A stretch of DNA of 64,000 nucleotides, taken from NCBI RefSeq assembly GCF_000017565.1, contig NC_009719.1:2463001-2527000 (forward strand), written 5' to 3'. A model generated the notes under the pieces. It did not search any database. It was not told where the DNA came from and worked only from the letters and a program-made list of their open reading frames with translations. The translations under genes and the position numbers were made by a program. This DNA is from Parvibaculum lavamentivorans DS-1 (GTDB taxonomy: Bacteria > Pseudomonadota > Alphaproteobacteria > Parvibaculales > Parvibaculaceae). Below are positions 35,450 to 45,593 of the stretch, piece after piece (position 1 is the first letter of the stretch; every line of letters starts with the position of its first letter).

Positions 35450-38400
35450 TCAAAAGCGGATGGAAACTTTCGCCTTCAGCCCATGGTCGCGGCTGTCGGA
35501 GGCGAATTCACCGCGATAGGAAAACTCGAGCGTCGTTTCCTCGGCGATGAGAAGTTCGACCCCGCCGCCGATGGAGGCGACGTCCTCGGAGAGGGGTGTG
35601 CCGCGAACCGAAAAGGTGGTAGCGGGCGAGCTTGCGAAAGAGGCGCGGGAAAGGGGCTCGACATCGCCGAAAACGTGACGCCAGGAGGCTGAGCCGAAAA
35701 GGGTGAGGGAGCCCGCCTCGCGCGCGGCGCGCAGACCGAGCTCAGAGATGCCGGTGGTGTTGCTGGAGGAGGCGATGGAAAGCGCCGACGGCCCGCCCGT
35801 CTCGGTGAAGGCTTCCGTCTCGACATGAACGACGGCGAGGCCCGCGAAAGGCGTCAGGGTGACGGGACCCGCTGCGAGATCGACGGAAGCCTCACCCGAT
35901 GCCTGGAAGGTGTGGGCGCCGTAGTCCGCCGAGAGATCGTCGATGACGCCGCCGACGACGACACGGCGGCGGCTTTCGGCCATCTGGTAGCTGTAACCGA
36001 GGACGCCCTTCAGGTCCATGGGACCGAGTTCGGTTCCCGCATAGCCCGCGACATGGAAGTTGTCGCTTTCGCCCGAGGAGGCGCGCCCCGAGACGTCAAA
36101 GGTGGCATGGCTGTAGCCGAGCGCGATACCGATGCGGCTTGCCTCGCCGATCTCGCGATCAACGCCGCCGAGGAAGCCGGTCGAATTGCGCTCGATGCCC
36201 GCCGCCGACACCGACCCGTCCGTCTCGCCCCAGCCGCGGACGAGTTCTCCCCATACCGTATAGCCATGCGGCGTCTCGTCGCCCGCCGCCGGCACATAGC
36301 CTTCCGCCGCCGCGAAGCCGCGCGGCGCGCCGAAGCGCGAGAAGAGACGGGAGAAGATCGTCCGCCGGACGATCCCGGCGGAGCTGGAAAAGACGCCGGT
36401 CGAGCTTGCATGCGCCTCGCCCGAGAGCGCGTCGAAGGCCGCTTGCGCCTCTTCCTCCGACATGCCGATGATCTCGTCATAGAGGGGGTTACCGGCGCCG
36501 AGCGCCTCGGCCGCGGCCGCGACGCCCTGCTGGTTCGGCGTCGACGCCACATCCTCGAAGGCCGCCATCTGCGTGAGGATGAGGAAGACGTTGGTGGCGT
36601 CGTAGGAGACTTCCGGCATGAGGAAGGCGAAGCCCGCCGTGACGCCGTCGAAGACGCCGCTGATGCCGCCATCGGCGGTGAGGATCCGGTAGGTGGTGGA
36701 GGGCGCATAGGTGATGCCGTCATCCGTGCCGTTCGCCGGCGCGACCTCGACGACCGCGCCGCTCGCGATCGTCGCCGCGCCCGTCACATGGACGAAATCG
36801 GCATTGACGCCCGCGGCGTCGCCGCCGTCATTCACCTCGACCGCGAGGACAGAACCGGCAGAGAAGGCGAGATCGCCCGCGACGGTGAGCGTGCCGATCG
36901 AATTGCCCGCCGCGAGCGTCGCGCCGCCGCCGAGCGTGGTGCTGCCGACCGTGCCCGAACCGCCGAGGAAGCCGCCCGAGACGAGAAGGCCGCCCCCGAA
37001 GGTGCCGTCGACGACGAGGCTGCCCGACAGCACCTCCAGGCCGCCCGTGAAGGCGCCGCTGATGCCGGAGAGGACGAGGCTCCCCGCGCCGGACTTCACG
37101 ATGTCGCCGTTGCCGGACAGGACGCCCGCATAGGTGCCGTCCGCCGACTGGTCGAAGAGGAGGCTCGCATTGTTGACGATGTCACCCTGAAGGCTCGACG
37201 TGTTGCCCGCGAGCGTACCGCCGGAAACCGTGGTGCCGCCGGTGTAGCCGTTCGCGCCGGTGAGCGTGAGCGTGCCCGCGCCGGTCTTCTCGAGGCTGCC
37301 GGTGCCCGAGACCGCGCCCGCATAGGTGCCGTCGCCCGCCTGCGCGAAGACAAGCGCCGCGTCGTTGACGATGTCGCCGGTGAGGCTCGACGTGCTGCCT
37401 TCGAGCGTGCCGTGCCGGATCGTCGTACCGCCTGACCAGCTATTCGCGCCGGTCAGGGTCAGAACGCCGGAACCGGACTTCACGAGACTGCCCGTGCCAG
37501 ATATGACGCCGCCGAACGTGCCGTCGAATGCCTGCGTGAAGGCGAGCGTGGCATTGTTCACGATATCGCCGACGAGGCTCGACGTGCTGCCTTCGAGCGT
37601 ACCACCGGAAATCGTCGTGCCGCCGGTGTAGCTGTTCGCGCCGGTCAGCGTCAGTTCTCCCGTTCCCGTCTTTTCGAGACCGCCCGTTCCTTCGATCGCG
37701 CCCGCGAAGTTCGTGAACGTGTTGCCGCTGCCGACGGTAAGCGTCGCGCCGCCGAGATCGATCGTGCCGCCGGTGCCCGACAACTCGGACATGGAAAGAT
37801 CGAAATCGTTGAGGTCGAGCGTGCCGCCATCGACCGTATAGGCGCTGCCGTCGACGAAGGCCGACGCGGCGCCCGCGCGCAGCGTGCCGCCCGAAACCGT
37901 CGTGCCGCCAGTGTAGCTGTTCGCGCCGGCGAGGGTGAAGGAACCCAGGCCCGTCTTTTCGAGGCTGCCGATACCTGAGATCACGCCCGCAAAATTCGCG
38001 TCCGTGTTGCCGCTGCCGACCGCGAGCGCCGCGCTGCCGAGATCGACGGCACCGCCGATGCCGGAGAGCTCGGACATGGAAAGGTCGAAATCGTTGAGGT
38101 CGAGCGTGCCACCATTCACTTCGTAGCCGCCGGAGGTGAATGCGCCGACGCGGCCCGCGCGGAGCGTGCCGCCCGAAACGGTGGTGCCGCCGGTATAGGT
38201 GTTCTCGCCGGTCAGGATGGTGGTGCCGGAAAGATGAAGCACTTCGCCGGCGCCGGAAACATCGCTGGAGAAGGCATGGTCATCGTCGAGATGATTGAAG
38301 ACAATCTGACCGGTACCCGCACCAAATTGCAGGCTGGCGGCATTCAGTGTGCCGGCCGCGACGGCGGCATCGCCTTCCGCCGCACCGATATTGAGGGTGC

Positions 38401-40798
38401 CGGTGGCGCCGGAATGATGCGCGACACGGACTGTGCCGCTGCCGGCCCCTACATTGACAGCGGCTTCGCCGGCAACGGTCAGGACACCAATCGCGCCATT
38501 GTACTCGCCGCCAACATAGAGGATGCCGGAATTGTCGAGTTTCGATCCTGTGCCGGTGACAGTCATGGCGCCCTCACCATTCGTGCCTGCGCCGATATAG
38601 CCTGTGCTTGTATTCGTCACGGCGCCACCTTCAGACACGATCAGGCGCCCGACGCCCTCATCGCCAATCCGAAGCAAGCTGGTGCTGTTGACCTGCGATC
38701 CGGTTCCGGTGACACGGATCGCTCCGTCCGAACCCGAAAGATGCCCGGCAATGACAACATCGGCCGTCACAACGCCGCCATTTTCGACGTTCAGTGTTCC
38801 CTCACCGAGCTCTCCGACAAGCACACTGCTGTCGGTGTCGAGCGAGGCTCCCGCACCAGTCACCGTGACTTCACCCACCGTATGGGCCAGATCTCCGATG
38901 ATGACGTCGTCGGACGACTCCACAGAGCCGCCGTCGAGAGCAAGCGTCCCCTCACGTATGGTGGTGAGGCCCGTATAGGTGCTCCCGCCCGTGAGGGTGA
39001 GCATACCGGAGCCGAGCTTCAGGAGGCTTCCCGCGCCCGAGATGATGCCGCCGAAGACCCCGTCGCTGTCCTGATCGACTTCGAGTTCGGCGCTGCCGAG
39101 ATCGACGGTACCGCTTGCACCGGAAAGTCCGGAGGCGGAAAGATCGAAGTCATTGAGGTCGAGGGTACCGCCGTTCAAGATGTAGGCGCCGGAGACGAGA
39201 GCGTCGGCACTGCCGGCACGCAGCGTGCCGCCGGAAACAGTGGTGGTGCCTGTGTAGGTGTTCGCGCCGGTGAGCGAGAGGATGCCCGCGCCGGACTTCA
39301 CGATACCGAAGCTGCCGCCCGTCTCGCCGATATTGCCGGACTGGGTGGCGGAGCCGGTGGTGACGTTGAGGGTCGCCTGCGCCCGCAAGTCGATGTCGTT
39401 CGACAGGTCGATGCCGTCATCATAGTCGAGGGTGCCGCCGGTGACGGTGAGTGCGCCGGTGCCAATGGCATCGTCGTCTTCGAGGCGGAGCGTACCCTCG
39501 CCGAGCGTTGTGCCGCCGGAATAGGTGTTCGCGCCGGTCAGCGAGAGGATGCCGGAACCGAGCTTCACCAGACTGCCCGCACCCGCGATGAGGCCATCGA
39601 AAACGGAGTCGCCGTCCTGGTCGACTTCGAGTTCGGCGGTCCCGAGATCGACCGTTCCGCCCGTGCCCGAGAGTTCGGTTGCGGTGAGGTCGAAATCGTT
39701 GAGATCGAGCGTACCGCCATTGACCGTGTAGGCGGCGTTGGCGGAAAGAGCGCCCGCCGCGCCCGCGCGCAGAATACCGCCTTCGACCAGAGTGCTTCCC
39801 GACCAGCTATTCGATCCGGAGAGGTTGGTGGTGCCCGCGAGCTGATGTACGCCGCCATTGCCCGAGATGGACGGAGCGAAGGTGTAATCCGTTTCCGTAT
39901 GATTGAAGACGAGCGTACCGTCGCCCGCCCCGAACACAACACTCTTTGCCTGCAACGATCCCGCCGCGACGGCGGCATCGCCTTCCGCCGCGCCGATATT
40001 CAGCGTGCCGGTGGAGCCGGTCGATTTGGCGACATTCAGATTCCTGTTGCCATTGTTTATGTTGACCAGGCCGTCATCCGCGATCGTCAGGATACCCGTC
40101 GCGTCGTAATTGCCTTCGGCACCGCCGAGATTGATCTCATAGTTACTGTTCCAGGTCGAACCTGAACCAGTCACCGTTACGGTACCGAGCGAGCCGTTAT
40201 ACTGGCTCATATATGTAGAATAGGGGGTGGTCAGCGTTCCGCCGTCCTCGATGAAGATATGGCCGACGCCCGTGTAGGCGCCGACAAAGAGGCTCGACGA
40301 AGTGGATATCCCGGACCCGGCGCCACGGATGGTTGCGGTACCGCTGAAGCCATTATATCCGAAGAGCTCAAATACACCCGCATTCAGCGTACCGCCGCCC
40401 TGCACGATGAGCGAACCGTCCTGCGCGGCGGAGCCGATATTGGTGCGGCCAGAGTCCGCCACACTGACACCATCGACAGTCGCGGCGACCGGCCCTTCGA
40501 TCTTCGTCGTTCCCGAAGTGTTGACCGGCAGACCGTTTGACCAGTTGGCTGCGTTGTTCCAGTCGCTGTCGGCAGCGCCCGTCCATGAGGTATCCGCGCG
40601 GGTGGGGGCTGGAAGAAGCGCGAGGCTAACACCCGCGAGAAGGGCGGCAACGCCGACGCTGGAGAGGAGACGCCGCGTCAGATTGCGTCGGAGGATGACG
40701 GGTGGCACAGCCTTGCGCCGCAGACGCATGAAGCGCCAAGTGGTTACACGCATGGTGCGCCGCCCTGTCGCTACCCGATTTCCGCTTGCCACGCCCAT
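35450..40798 (-). CDS. large autotransporter with beta-strand repeats (type V secretion)
   Basis: From the ATG at 40798 the protein has about 1,782 residues; ATGs at 40753 and near 40729 are alternative starts. The signal peptide core is LLSSVGVAALLAGVSLALL with cleavage after PTRA. The passenger (to about residue 1,500) is a string of autotransporter-associated beta-strand repeats such as LTGANSYTGGTTVSGGTLR and DLNDFDLSMSELSG, expected to form a long beta-helix on the cell surface. The last 270 residues are the outer-membrane beta-barrel, beginning near YTVWGELVRGWGET and ending in the C-terminal Phe of SIRF. It is divergent from a LuxR-type regulator gene. The function is probably adhesion or biofilm. 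Confidence 0.9.
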   Translation of the reverse strand: MGVASGNRVATGRRTMRVTTWRFMRLRRKAVPPVILRRNLTRRLLSSVGVAALLAGVSLALLPAPTRADTSWTGAADSDWNNAANWSNGLPVNTSGTTKIEGPVAATVDGVSVADSGRTNIGSAAQDGSLIVQGGGTLNAGVFELFGYNGFSGTATIRGAGSGISTSSSLFVGAYTGVGHIFIEDGGTLTTPYSTYMSQYNGSLGTVTVTGSGSTWNSNYEINLGGAEGNYDATGILTIADDGLVNINNGNRNLNVAKSTGSTGTLNIGAAEGDAAVAAGSLQAKSVVFGAGDGTLVFNHTETDYTFAPSISGNGGVHQLAGTTNLSGSNSWSGSTLVEGGILRAGAAGALSANAAYTVNGGTLDLNDFDLTATELSGTGGTVDLGTAELEVDQDGDSVFDGLIAGAGSLVKLGSGILSLTGANTYSGGTTLGEGTLRLEDDDAIGTGALTVTGGTLDYDDGIDLSNDIDLRAQATLNVTTGSATQSGNIGETGGSFGIVKSGAGILSLTGANTYTGTTTVSGGTLRAGSADALVSGAYILNGGTLDLNDFDLSASGLSGASGTVDLGSAELEVDQDSDGVFGGIISGAGSLLKLGSGMLTLTGGSTYTGLTTIREGTLALDGGSVESSDDVIIGDLAHTVGEVTVTGAGASLDTDSSVLVGELGEGTLNVENGGVVTADVVIAGHLSGSDGAIRVTGTGSQVNSTSLLRIGDEGVGRLIVSEGGAVTNTSTGYIGAGTNGEGAMTVTGTGSKLDNSGILYVGGEYNGAIGVLTVAGEAAVNVGAGSGTVRVAHHSGATGTLNIGAAEGDAAVAAGTLNAASLQFGAGTGQIVFNHLDDDHAFSSDVSGAGEVLHLSGTTILTGENTYTGGTTVSGGTLRAGRVGAFTSGGYEVNGGTLDLNDFDLSMSELSGIGGAVDLGSAALAVGSGNTDANFAGVISGIGSLEKTGLGSFTLAGANSYTGGTTVSGGTLRAGAASAFVDGSAYTVDGGTLDLNDFDLSMSELSGTGGTIDLGGATLTVGSGNTFTNFAGAIEGTGGLEKTGTGELTLTGANSYTGGTTISGGTLEGSTSSLVGDIVNNATLAFTQAFDGTFGGVISGTGSLVKSGSGVLTLTGANSWSGGTTIRHGTLEGSTSSLTGDIVNDAALVFAQAGDGTYAGAVSGTGSLEKTGAGTLTLTGANGYTGGTTVSGGTLAGNTSSLQGDIVNNASLLFDQSADGTYAGVLSGNGDIVKSGAGSLVLSGISGAFTGGLEVLSGSLVVDGTFGGGLLVSGGFLGGSGTVGSTTLGGGATLAAGNSIGTLTVAGDLAFSAGSVLAVEVNDGGDAAGVNADFVHVTGAATIASGAVVEVAPANGTDDGITYAPSTTYRILTADGGISGVFDGVTAGFAFLMPEVSYDATNVFLILTQMAAFEDVASTPNQQGVAAAAEALGAGNPLYDEIIGMSEEEAQAAFDALSGEAHASSTGVFSSSAGIVRRTIFSRLFSRFGAPRGFAAAEGYVPAAGDETPHGYTVWGELVRGWGETDGSVSAAGIERNSTGFLGGVDREIGEASRIGIALGYSHATFDVSGRASSGESDNFHVAGYAGTELGPMDLKGVLGYSYQMAESRRRVVVGGVIDDLSADYGAHTFQASGEASVDLAAGPVTLTPFAGLAVVHVETEAFTETGGPSALSIASSSNTTGISELGLRAAREAGSLTLFGSASWRHVFGDVEPLSRASFASSPATTFSVRGTPLSEDVASIGGGVELLIAEETTLEFSYRGEFASDSRDHGLKAKVSIRF

Positions 40799-40945
40799 GA
40801 TCGGTCCCCACAGCCCGTCATTGAAGAAAATCACGGGCATAATCAGCGGCGGGCGGGCTGGACGACAGATGTACAGGTGTACAGGTGCCATTAACCACGG
40901 CCATGGATAGACTCGCCTCCATGGCGGCATAAGGGGACGGGAAGC

Positions 40946-41578
40946 TTGAGCGCAGAACGCATCATCGTGGCCGACGACCATCCGGTTTTCCGGATGGGGA
41001 TGCGCCATATCCTGGCGCGTGTTTCGCCTGGAGCCGCGATCGAGGAGGCAGGCACGTTCGAGGAAGTGCTGACACTGGCGGAGAGCGGCGCGGCGCCGGG
41101 CATGTTCGTGCTCGACCTCATTTTTCCGGGGTTTGCCGCAGAGACCTCCATCGCGGCGCTGAGGCGGCGCTTCCCGCGCGCGACACTCGCCATCGTCTCG
41201 ATGGCGGATGACAGCGAAACCATCGACGTGGTGATGGCGGCGGGCGCGGACGGTTTTGTCGGCAAGGCGGTACCGCCGGACGAGATCGCGGAGGCGATCG
41301 GCGCGATCCATGACGGCGAGATCGTGGTGAAGTCCGCGGCTGCGCATCTACCGACGCCCGGCGGCGCAAGGACGGGCGCGGGCGAAAGCGACGTGCAGCT
41401 TTCGCCGCGCCAGCGCGAAGTGCTGAAGCTCGTCGCAGCGGGTATGACCAACAAGGAGATCGGGCGCGAACTCGGCATCTCGCCTGTGACAGCGCGGATG
41501 CATGTATCGGCGCTGCTTCGGACACTCGGTGTCGCCAGCCGCTCGGCGGCGGCGGGCGTGGCGATGAAACTGCTTTAG
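40946..41578 (+). CDS. LuxR/NarL-type response regulator
   Basis: The 210-residue regulator uses a TTG start at 40946 with AAGGGGACGGGAAGC upstream. The receiver domain (about 5-120) has the acidic pocket Asp10-Asp11, the phosphoryl-accepting Asp57 in FVLDLIFPG, and Lys107 in FVGKAVPP. The DNA-binding domain (about 148-208) reads [44 protein letters not shown]. It is convergent with a hybrid histidine kinase 4 bp away, its likely partner. It is divergent from the autotransporter gene, its likely target. Confidence 0.92.
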   Translation: MSAERIIVADDHPVFRMGMRHILARVSPGAAIEEAGTFEEVLTLAESGAAPGMFVLDLIFPGFAAETSIAALRRRFPRATLAIVSMADDSETIDVVMAAGADGFVGKAVPPDEIAEAIGAIHDGEIVVKSAAAHLPTPGGARTGAGESDVQLSPRQREVLKLVAAGMTNKEIGRELGISPVTARMHVSALLRTLGVASRSAAAGVAMKLL

Positions 41579-41582
41579 CCCG

Positions 41583-43358
41583 TCAGGACGCCGCGGTCTC
41601 GTCCTCCAGCGCTTCATCACCAAGCGCGAAGCCGGTCAGGAGCGCGCGAAGCTCCGCCGGGTGCGCCGGCTTGCGCAGGAGGGGGATGCCGGAGCCAGCA
41701 AGACGCTTCAGCGTTTCCGGCTCGGAGCGGCCGGTGAGAATGGCGGCCGGCACTTCCCACCCCTCCATCTCGCGCAGCCGGGCTATGACATCGAGCCCGC
41801 CGAGATCGCCGCCGAGATCGAAGTCGCTGACGATGGCGTCGCAGCCGCAGGCCGCCTCCGGCAGACCGGTGAATTCCGCCACTTCGCAGCCCCATCGCTT
41901 CAGCAGCGTCGCCGTCGCCGCCAGCACTTCCGCATCGTCATCGACGACGCAGACGCGAAGCCCAGTCAGGGGATGCTGGCGATGAGCGCGCGGCACGGTG
42001 GCGGCGCCGGGTTCCGACAAGGGGAGGCCCGAGATGCGCAACGTGGTGCCCCGGCCCGCGGCGGATGCGATTTCCACCTCAAGACCGAGAAGCCCCGCGA
42101 GACGGCGGACGATGGCGAGGCCGAGGCCGAGGCCATCCGGCTTGGGCGCGTCCCCGCCTTCGGCGCGATAGAACTCGTCGAAGATGTGGCGGAGATCCTG
42201 CTCGGCGATTCCGGGACCGTCATCTGAAATCTCCAGCACGGCGCGGCCTCCCTCGCGGCGGACGACGATCCGCACATTCGATCCGGGCGCATATTTCAGC
42301 GCGTTGGAGACGATGTTCTGGATCATGGTGGAGAAGAGGGCGGGATCGGTATTCACCCAGATATCCCTGGTTTCCATTTCGATCGTGCCGCCGCCGTCGC
42401 GCGCGGCGTCGGCGTTCTGCCGGATGATGCCGCGCAGAAACTCCTCAAGCGCGAATCGTTCGGGCTGGGGCTCGACGCCGCCGACATCGAGACGCGAAAT
42501 GTCGAGTAGTGACCCGAGAAGACGGCTCACCGAGCGCGCGGCATCGTCGATGCTCCTCACATGCTGGCGCGCCTCGGTCTCGAGATCGAGATCGCGCAGG
42601 CAGGCGGTGAAGAGGCCTATGGCGTGAATGGGCTGGCGCAGGTCGTGGCTGGCATGAGCGAGAAAACGCGACTTGGATAGATTGGCTTCCACCGCCTCGT
42701 GCCGCGCCTCTTCCAGCTCCGCGGCCATTTCGGTGATCTCCGCGAGCTTCGCATCGAGTGAGCGGGTGAGATCGACATTGGTGCGCATGAAGCGGAGCAT
42801 GCGGACGGTGAGGATCGAGAGCACGCCCGCATAGAGCATGATCATGCCGAAGATCGTGGCGCCGAAAAAACCCGGGTCGTGAAAGATGTGCGCGAGGCCG
42901 AGCAGCGGTACCGAAGTCCAGAGGCTGACGAAGCAGGAGCGCGGCAGCACATGCTGCGAGGAAACCGCACCGAGCGCGGTGCCGCCGAGCGCCAGCGAAT
43001 AGACGAGCAGATGGTGGAAATCGCCGGTGGCCGCACCGAAAGCGCCGAGCCCCCAGGTGATGCCGACAAGTGTGGTGAGCCCGGTATGGGCGAGGCCATA
43101 GGGATGGGCTTCGCCCTCATCCGCCGGGCGGCGATGCGTGTAGTACCAGGCAAGCGCCGCGAGGCCCCCGGAGAAGGCGCACATGGCGGCGTACCAGACG
43201 AAAGGCCAGACCTCGCCCGGCCAGACATAGACGAGCAGCGCCATCACCGCGGTGACGACGCCGATATGGACGAGCCAAGCCTGGAAACTCAGATCGAAAA
43301 GATAGTCTAGCTGCCATTTCTCGGCGTGGCTCGCGGCGCGAAACCGCTCCATGATCAT
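41583..43358 (-). CDS. hybrid sensor histidine kinase with C-terminal receiver domain
   Basis: The 591-residue protein has about six N-terminal membrane segments (residues 30-195), a coiled-coil linker, and an H-box with the phosphorylated His in KSRFLAHASHDLRQPIHAIGLF (around 235). The ATPase domain follows with ISDDGPGIAEQDLRHIF and GLGLGLAIVRRLAGLL. The C-terminal receiver domain starts at RVCVVDDDAEVL with Asp in IVSDFDLGGDLGG and Lys in LLRKPAHP. It would sense an unknown signal in the membrane and act with the convergent LuxR-type regulator. Confidence 0.93.
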   Translation of the reverse strand: MIMERFRAASHAEKWQLDYLFDLSFQAWLVHIGVVTAVMALLVYVWPGEVWPFVWYAAMCAFSGGLAALAWYYTHRRPADEGEAHPYGLAHTGLTTLVGITWGLGAFGAATGDFHHLLVYSLALGGTALGAVSSQHVLPRSCFVSLWTSVPLLGLAHIFHDPGFFGATIFGMIMLYAGVLSILTVRMLRFMRTNVDLTRSLDAKLAEITEMAAELEEARHEAVEANLSKSRFLAHASHDLRQPIHAIGLFTACLRDLDLETEARQHVRSIDDAARSVSRLLGSLLDISRLDVGGVEPQPERFALEEFLRGIIRQNADAARDGGGTIEMETRDIWVNTDPALFSTMIQNIVSNALKYAPGSNVRIVVRREGGRAVLEISDDGPGIAEQDLRHIFDEFYRAEGGDAPKPDGLGLGLAIVRRLAGLLGLEVEIASAAGRGTTLRISGLPLSEPGAATVPRAHRQHPLTGLRVCVVDDDAEVLAATATLLKRWGCEVAEFTGLPEAACGCDAIVSDFDLGGDLGGLDVIARLREMEGWEVPAAILTGRSEPETLKRLAGSGIPLLRKPAHPAELRALLTGFALGDEALEDETAAS

Positions 43359-43412
43359 GCGCCCCCCTTTTCGTCGCGCGACCGTTATCCCAGCCCGCGC
43401 GACAGCGGCATG

Positions 43413-43553
43413 TCAACCACGACGGAATAGGTCCAAGCTCTGCGCGCAGGCGTCTGCGGGATCGTAGCCATGGCCGCCGGGCCGCGCCGCCGCCTCGCCT
43501 GCCGCGAGGGAGAGAAGGATAACGAAGGCAAAACCGGCGGCGCGAGCGCGCAT
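43413..43553 (-). CDS. small exported hypothetical protein, 46 residues
   Basis: This short gene reads MRARAAGFAFVILLSLAAG, then EAAARPGGHGYDPADACAQS and LDLFRRG. The first 23 residues form a good signal peptide, leaving a mature part of about 23 residues with one Cys. Its ATG at 43553 directly follows the TAG of the 679-residue membrane protein gene (TAGATG), with that gene's GGAGGAG as a ribosome site. Translation is thus coupled. I know no relatives. Chance cannot be excluded for a frame this short, but the layout is convincing. Confidence 0.6.
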   Translation of the reverse strand: MRARAAGFAFVILLSLAAGEAAARPGGHGYDPADACAQSLDLFRRG

Positions 43554-45593
43554 CTACTCCTCCCTCAGTTCGAGCCAGGCAAGTGCTTCTTCCTTGAAGA
43601 GTGCTTTCGGGTCGTAGCTCTCCGCCTCGATAACCGTCACCATGATGGGGCTCGACCGGTTCTCCCACCAGCCGCGCGACACGCTTTTCGTCCAGTTAGA
43701 CCAGTCATCGTCGCTGCAATCGTCCGGGCGGGAGAGGGTGATCTTCAGCCCCGCCTCGTCGCCCGGTGCGATTGCCTTGGCGAAACGCAGGGGCATCGGC
43801 TTGCCGGCGCAGCTGCCGTTCACCGTGAATGTCACTTCGCGGATCAGCAGGTCGCCCGCATTGCTCATCACGAAAAGAATTTCCGTGCGGTCCTTGTCGA
43901 CATTCGTCGCCTCGACGACCCGCACCGCCGTCGCCTTTTCGTCGACGCCGCCAAGCGTGTCGAGAAAAGACTTGCCGAGCGGCGTTTCCTCCAGCGCCAG
44001 ATAGGCGTCGATCGACGCGTCGGCGGCGGGCCGGGCAAGGGGCCCCGCCACGTAGGAGAGATAATAGGCCACCGGCCTTTCCATCGGCAGATAGGCGAAG
44101 AGGAAAGCGCCCGAGGCGATGACAAGCGCGTTCATGACCCATGAACGCCGCTGGCGGCGCAGCGTATGGAAAAGCTTGAGCCCCAGCGCGAAAGCCGCGC
44201 CCGCGAGCAGCGCGAAGAGAAGCGCGGGCGGCGGCGCCACCATCGCGTGCAGCACGGTCGCGACGAAGGCGGTCGCAACGAGCGTGAAGACCAGGCTGCC
44301 GCCATTGCTGAAGAACCACCCCGCCAGCGCCGCCACGAACAGGCCGCCCGCAAAGGCCACCGGCGGCAGCACATCGAAGGCGAGGAAGCCATAGGCCGCG
44401 AATACGAGAAGAAAGAAGAGGCCGGCCGCGACCTGCCACCACTGGATCGGATTGTCATCCACCTCGTAGAGCTCGGTCGTGCGCCGCGCCGCCGGAAAAT
44501 CTTTTTCATGGCGATGCCAGAAATAGCCGGCCAGCGCGGCAAGTCCGAAAAAGACCGCAGTGCCGATGGCGAGCGGCACGGTCTCGGCGCGGTCCATGTT
44601 GGGGCCGATATAGTTTGCGAGGCCACCCGCCAGCGTGGCCAGAACCGTCAGCCCCGCAACGATGCCGAACCAGAAGCAGCCGGCCTCCGACCTCCACTGC
44701 CGCGGCGTCGCCCATGCGGCGAGACTGCGGCCGGTAAGAAACCTGACGCCCAGCATCAGCGCCGCTGCAAGAACATGTGCAGCTCCGGCAATCGCCCCGA
44801 AGTTCGGTGCGATGCCTTCATGTCCGATCAGCGCCGCAACCGCCGCCACCGGTGCGGTGAGCACCGTCGCCAGCAGGAGCCAGAAGAAGAAAACCGCCGT
44901 CCAGCCGGGCGCTGTCTCGTCTTCCCCTTGCCGGCGCAGGCGCTCCCGAAAGGAGAGTGTGACCTGCGGCTTCGCCGTTGCGGGTGCAGCCTCCGCCTTC
45001 GGTGCAGCGGCGGCGGGAGCGGGAGTGTTCGGCGCCGCAGGCTTTGCTTCTTTCTGCTTCGCCGTTCGGAAAGCGTTTTGATATTCGATCAGTTCCGCAT
45101 CCAGGATCACGTCCTCGATGCCGGTTGCGGCGTCATGCTCCATCTTCCGCCAGGTCGCATAGCCCGGAAAGTGATGCGAGAGATCGTCGTACACCGCAAC
45201 GAGATCGTCCTGCGTCGCAGCCGAGGGGGCGAGGTGATCGTGCCAGGGGGCGAAGAAGGCGGCATAGGCCCCGCCCGGAATCTCCGTGTCGAAGCCTTCG
45301 AGCCAGGCTTTCATGTGCAGCGGCAGAAGATGTGTCAGCTCGTAGTCGAGCATGGCGAGCGTCAGCAGGCGAAGCTGCTTCGAAACTGCCTCCTCCGCCA
45401 CGCCACGCTTGCGCATCGACGCGCCGACATCGGCCAGCAGCTTCTCGCGCAGCTCATGAAGATTGCGCCAGTCCGTTTCGCTCCAGTTCAACGCTTCCGG
45501 ATTGAGTTTTTCATAGCGTGGGGCGATGCGTGCGACATGGTTCAACGCTGCGGAGTAGTCGGCGGATGTGATCTGCATGCTGGCGCCGCTCAT
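43554..45593 (-). CDS. membrane protein of unknown function, 679 residues
   Basis: An N-terminal cytoplasmic domain (about 1-170) is rich in Trp and His (ALNWSETDWRNLHELREKL, HHFPGYATWRKMEHD). A low-complexity Ala/Pro/Lys linker (about 180-215) comes next, then about ten hydrophobic segments from WTAVFFFWLLLATVLTAPVA to SWVMNALVIASGAFLFAYL. The last 150 residues are soluble and contain paired cysteines (GSCAGKP, PDDCSDDDW) that suggest a periplasmic domain. The start overlaps the stop of the upstream reading frame (ATGA). I do not recognise the family; a transport or envelope role is only a guess. Confidence 0.7.
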   Translation of the reverse strand: MSGASMQITSADYSAALNHVARIAPRYEKLNPEALNWSETDWRNLHELREKLLADVGASMRKRGVAEEAVSKQLRLLTLAMLDYELTHLLPLHMKAWLEGFDTEIPGGAYAAFFAPWHDHLAPSAATQDDLVAVYDDLSHHFPGYATWRKMEHDAATGIEDVILDAELIEYQNAFRTAKQKEAKPAAPNTPAPAAAAPKAEAAPATAKPQVTLSFRERLRRQGEDETAPGWTAVFFFWLLLATVLTAPVAAVAALIGHEGIAPNFGAIAGAAHVLAAALMLGVRFLTGRSLAAWATPRQWRSEAGCFWFGIVAGLTVLATLAGGLANYIGPNMDRAETVPLAIGTAVFFGLAALAGYFWHRHEKDFPAARRTTELYEVDDNPIQWWQVAAGLFFLLVFAAYGFLAFDVLPPVAFAGGLFVAALAGWFFSNGGSLVFTLVATAFVATVLHAMVAPPPALLFALLAGAAFALGLKLFHTLRRQRRSWVMNALVIASGAFLFAYLPMERPVAYYLSYVAGPLARPAADASIDAYLALEETPLGKSFLDTLGGVDEKATAVRVVEATNVDKDRTEILFVMSNAGDLLIREVTFTVNGSCAGKPMPLRFAKAIAPGDEAGLKITLSRPDDCSDDDWSNWTKSVSRGWWENRSSPIMVTVIEAESYDPKALFKEEALAWLELREE

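Noticed and set aside
38234-40165. A 643-codon frame opposite the autotransporter
   Set aside because: Its apparent repeats are just the complement of the autotransporter repeats.
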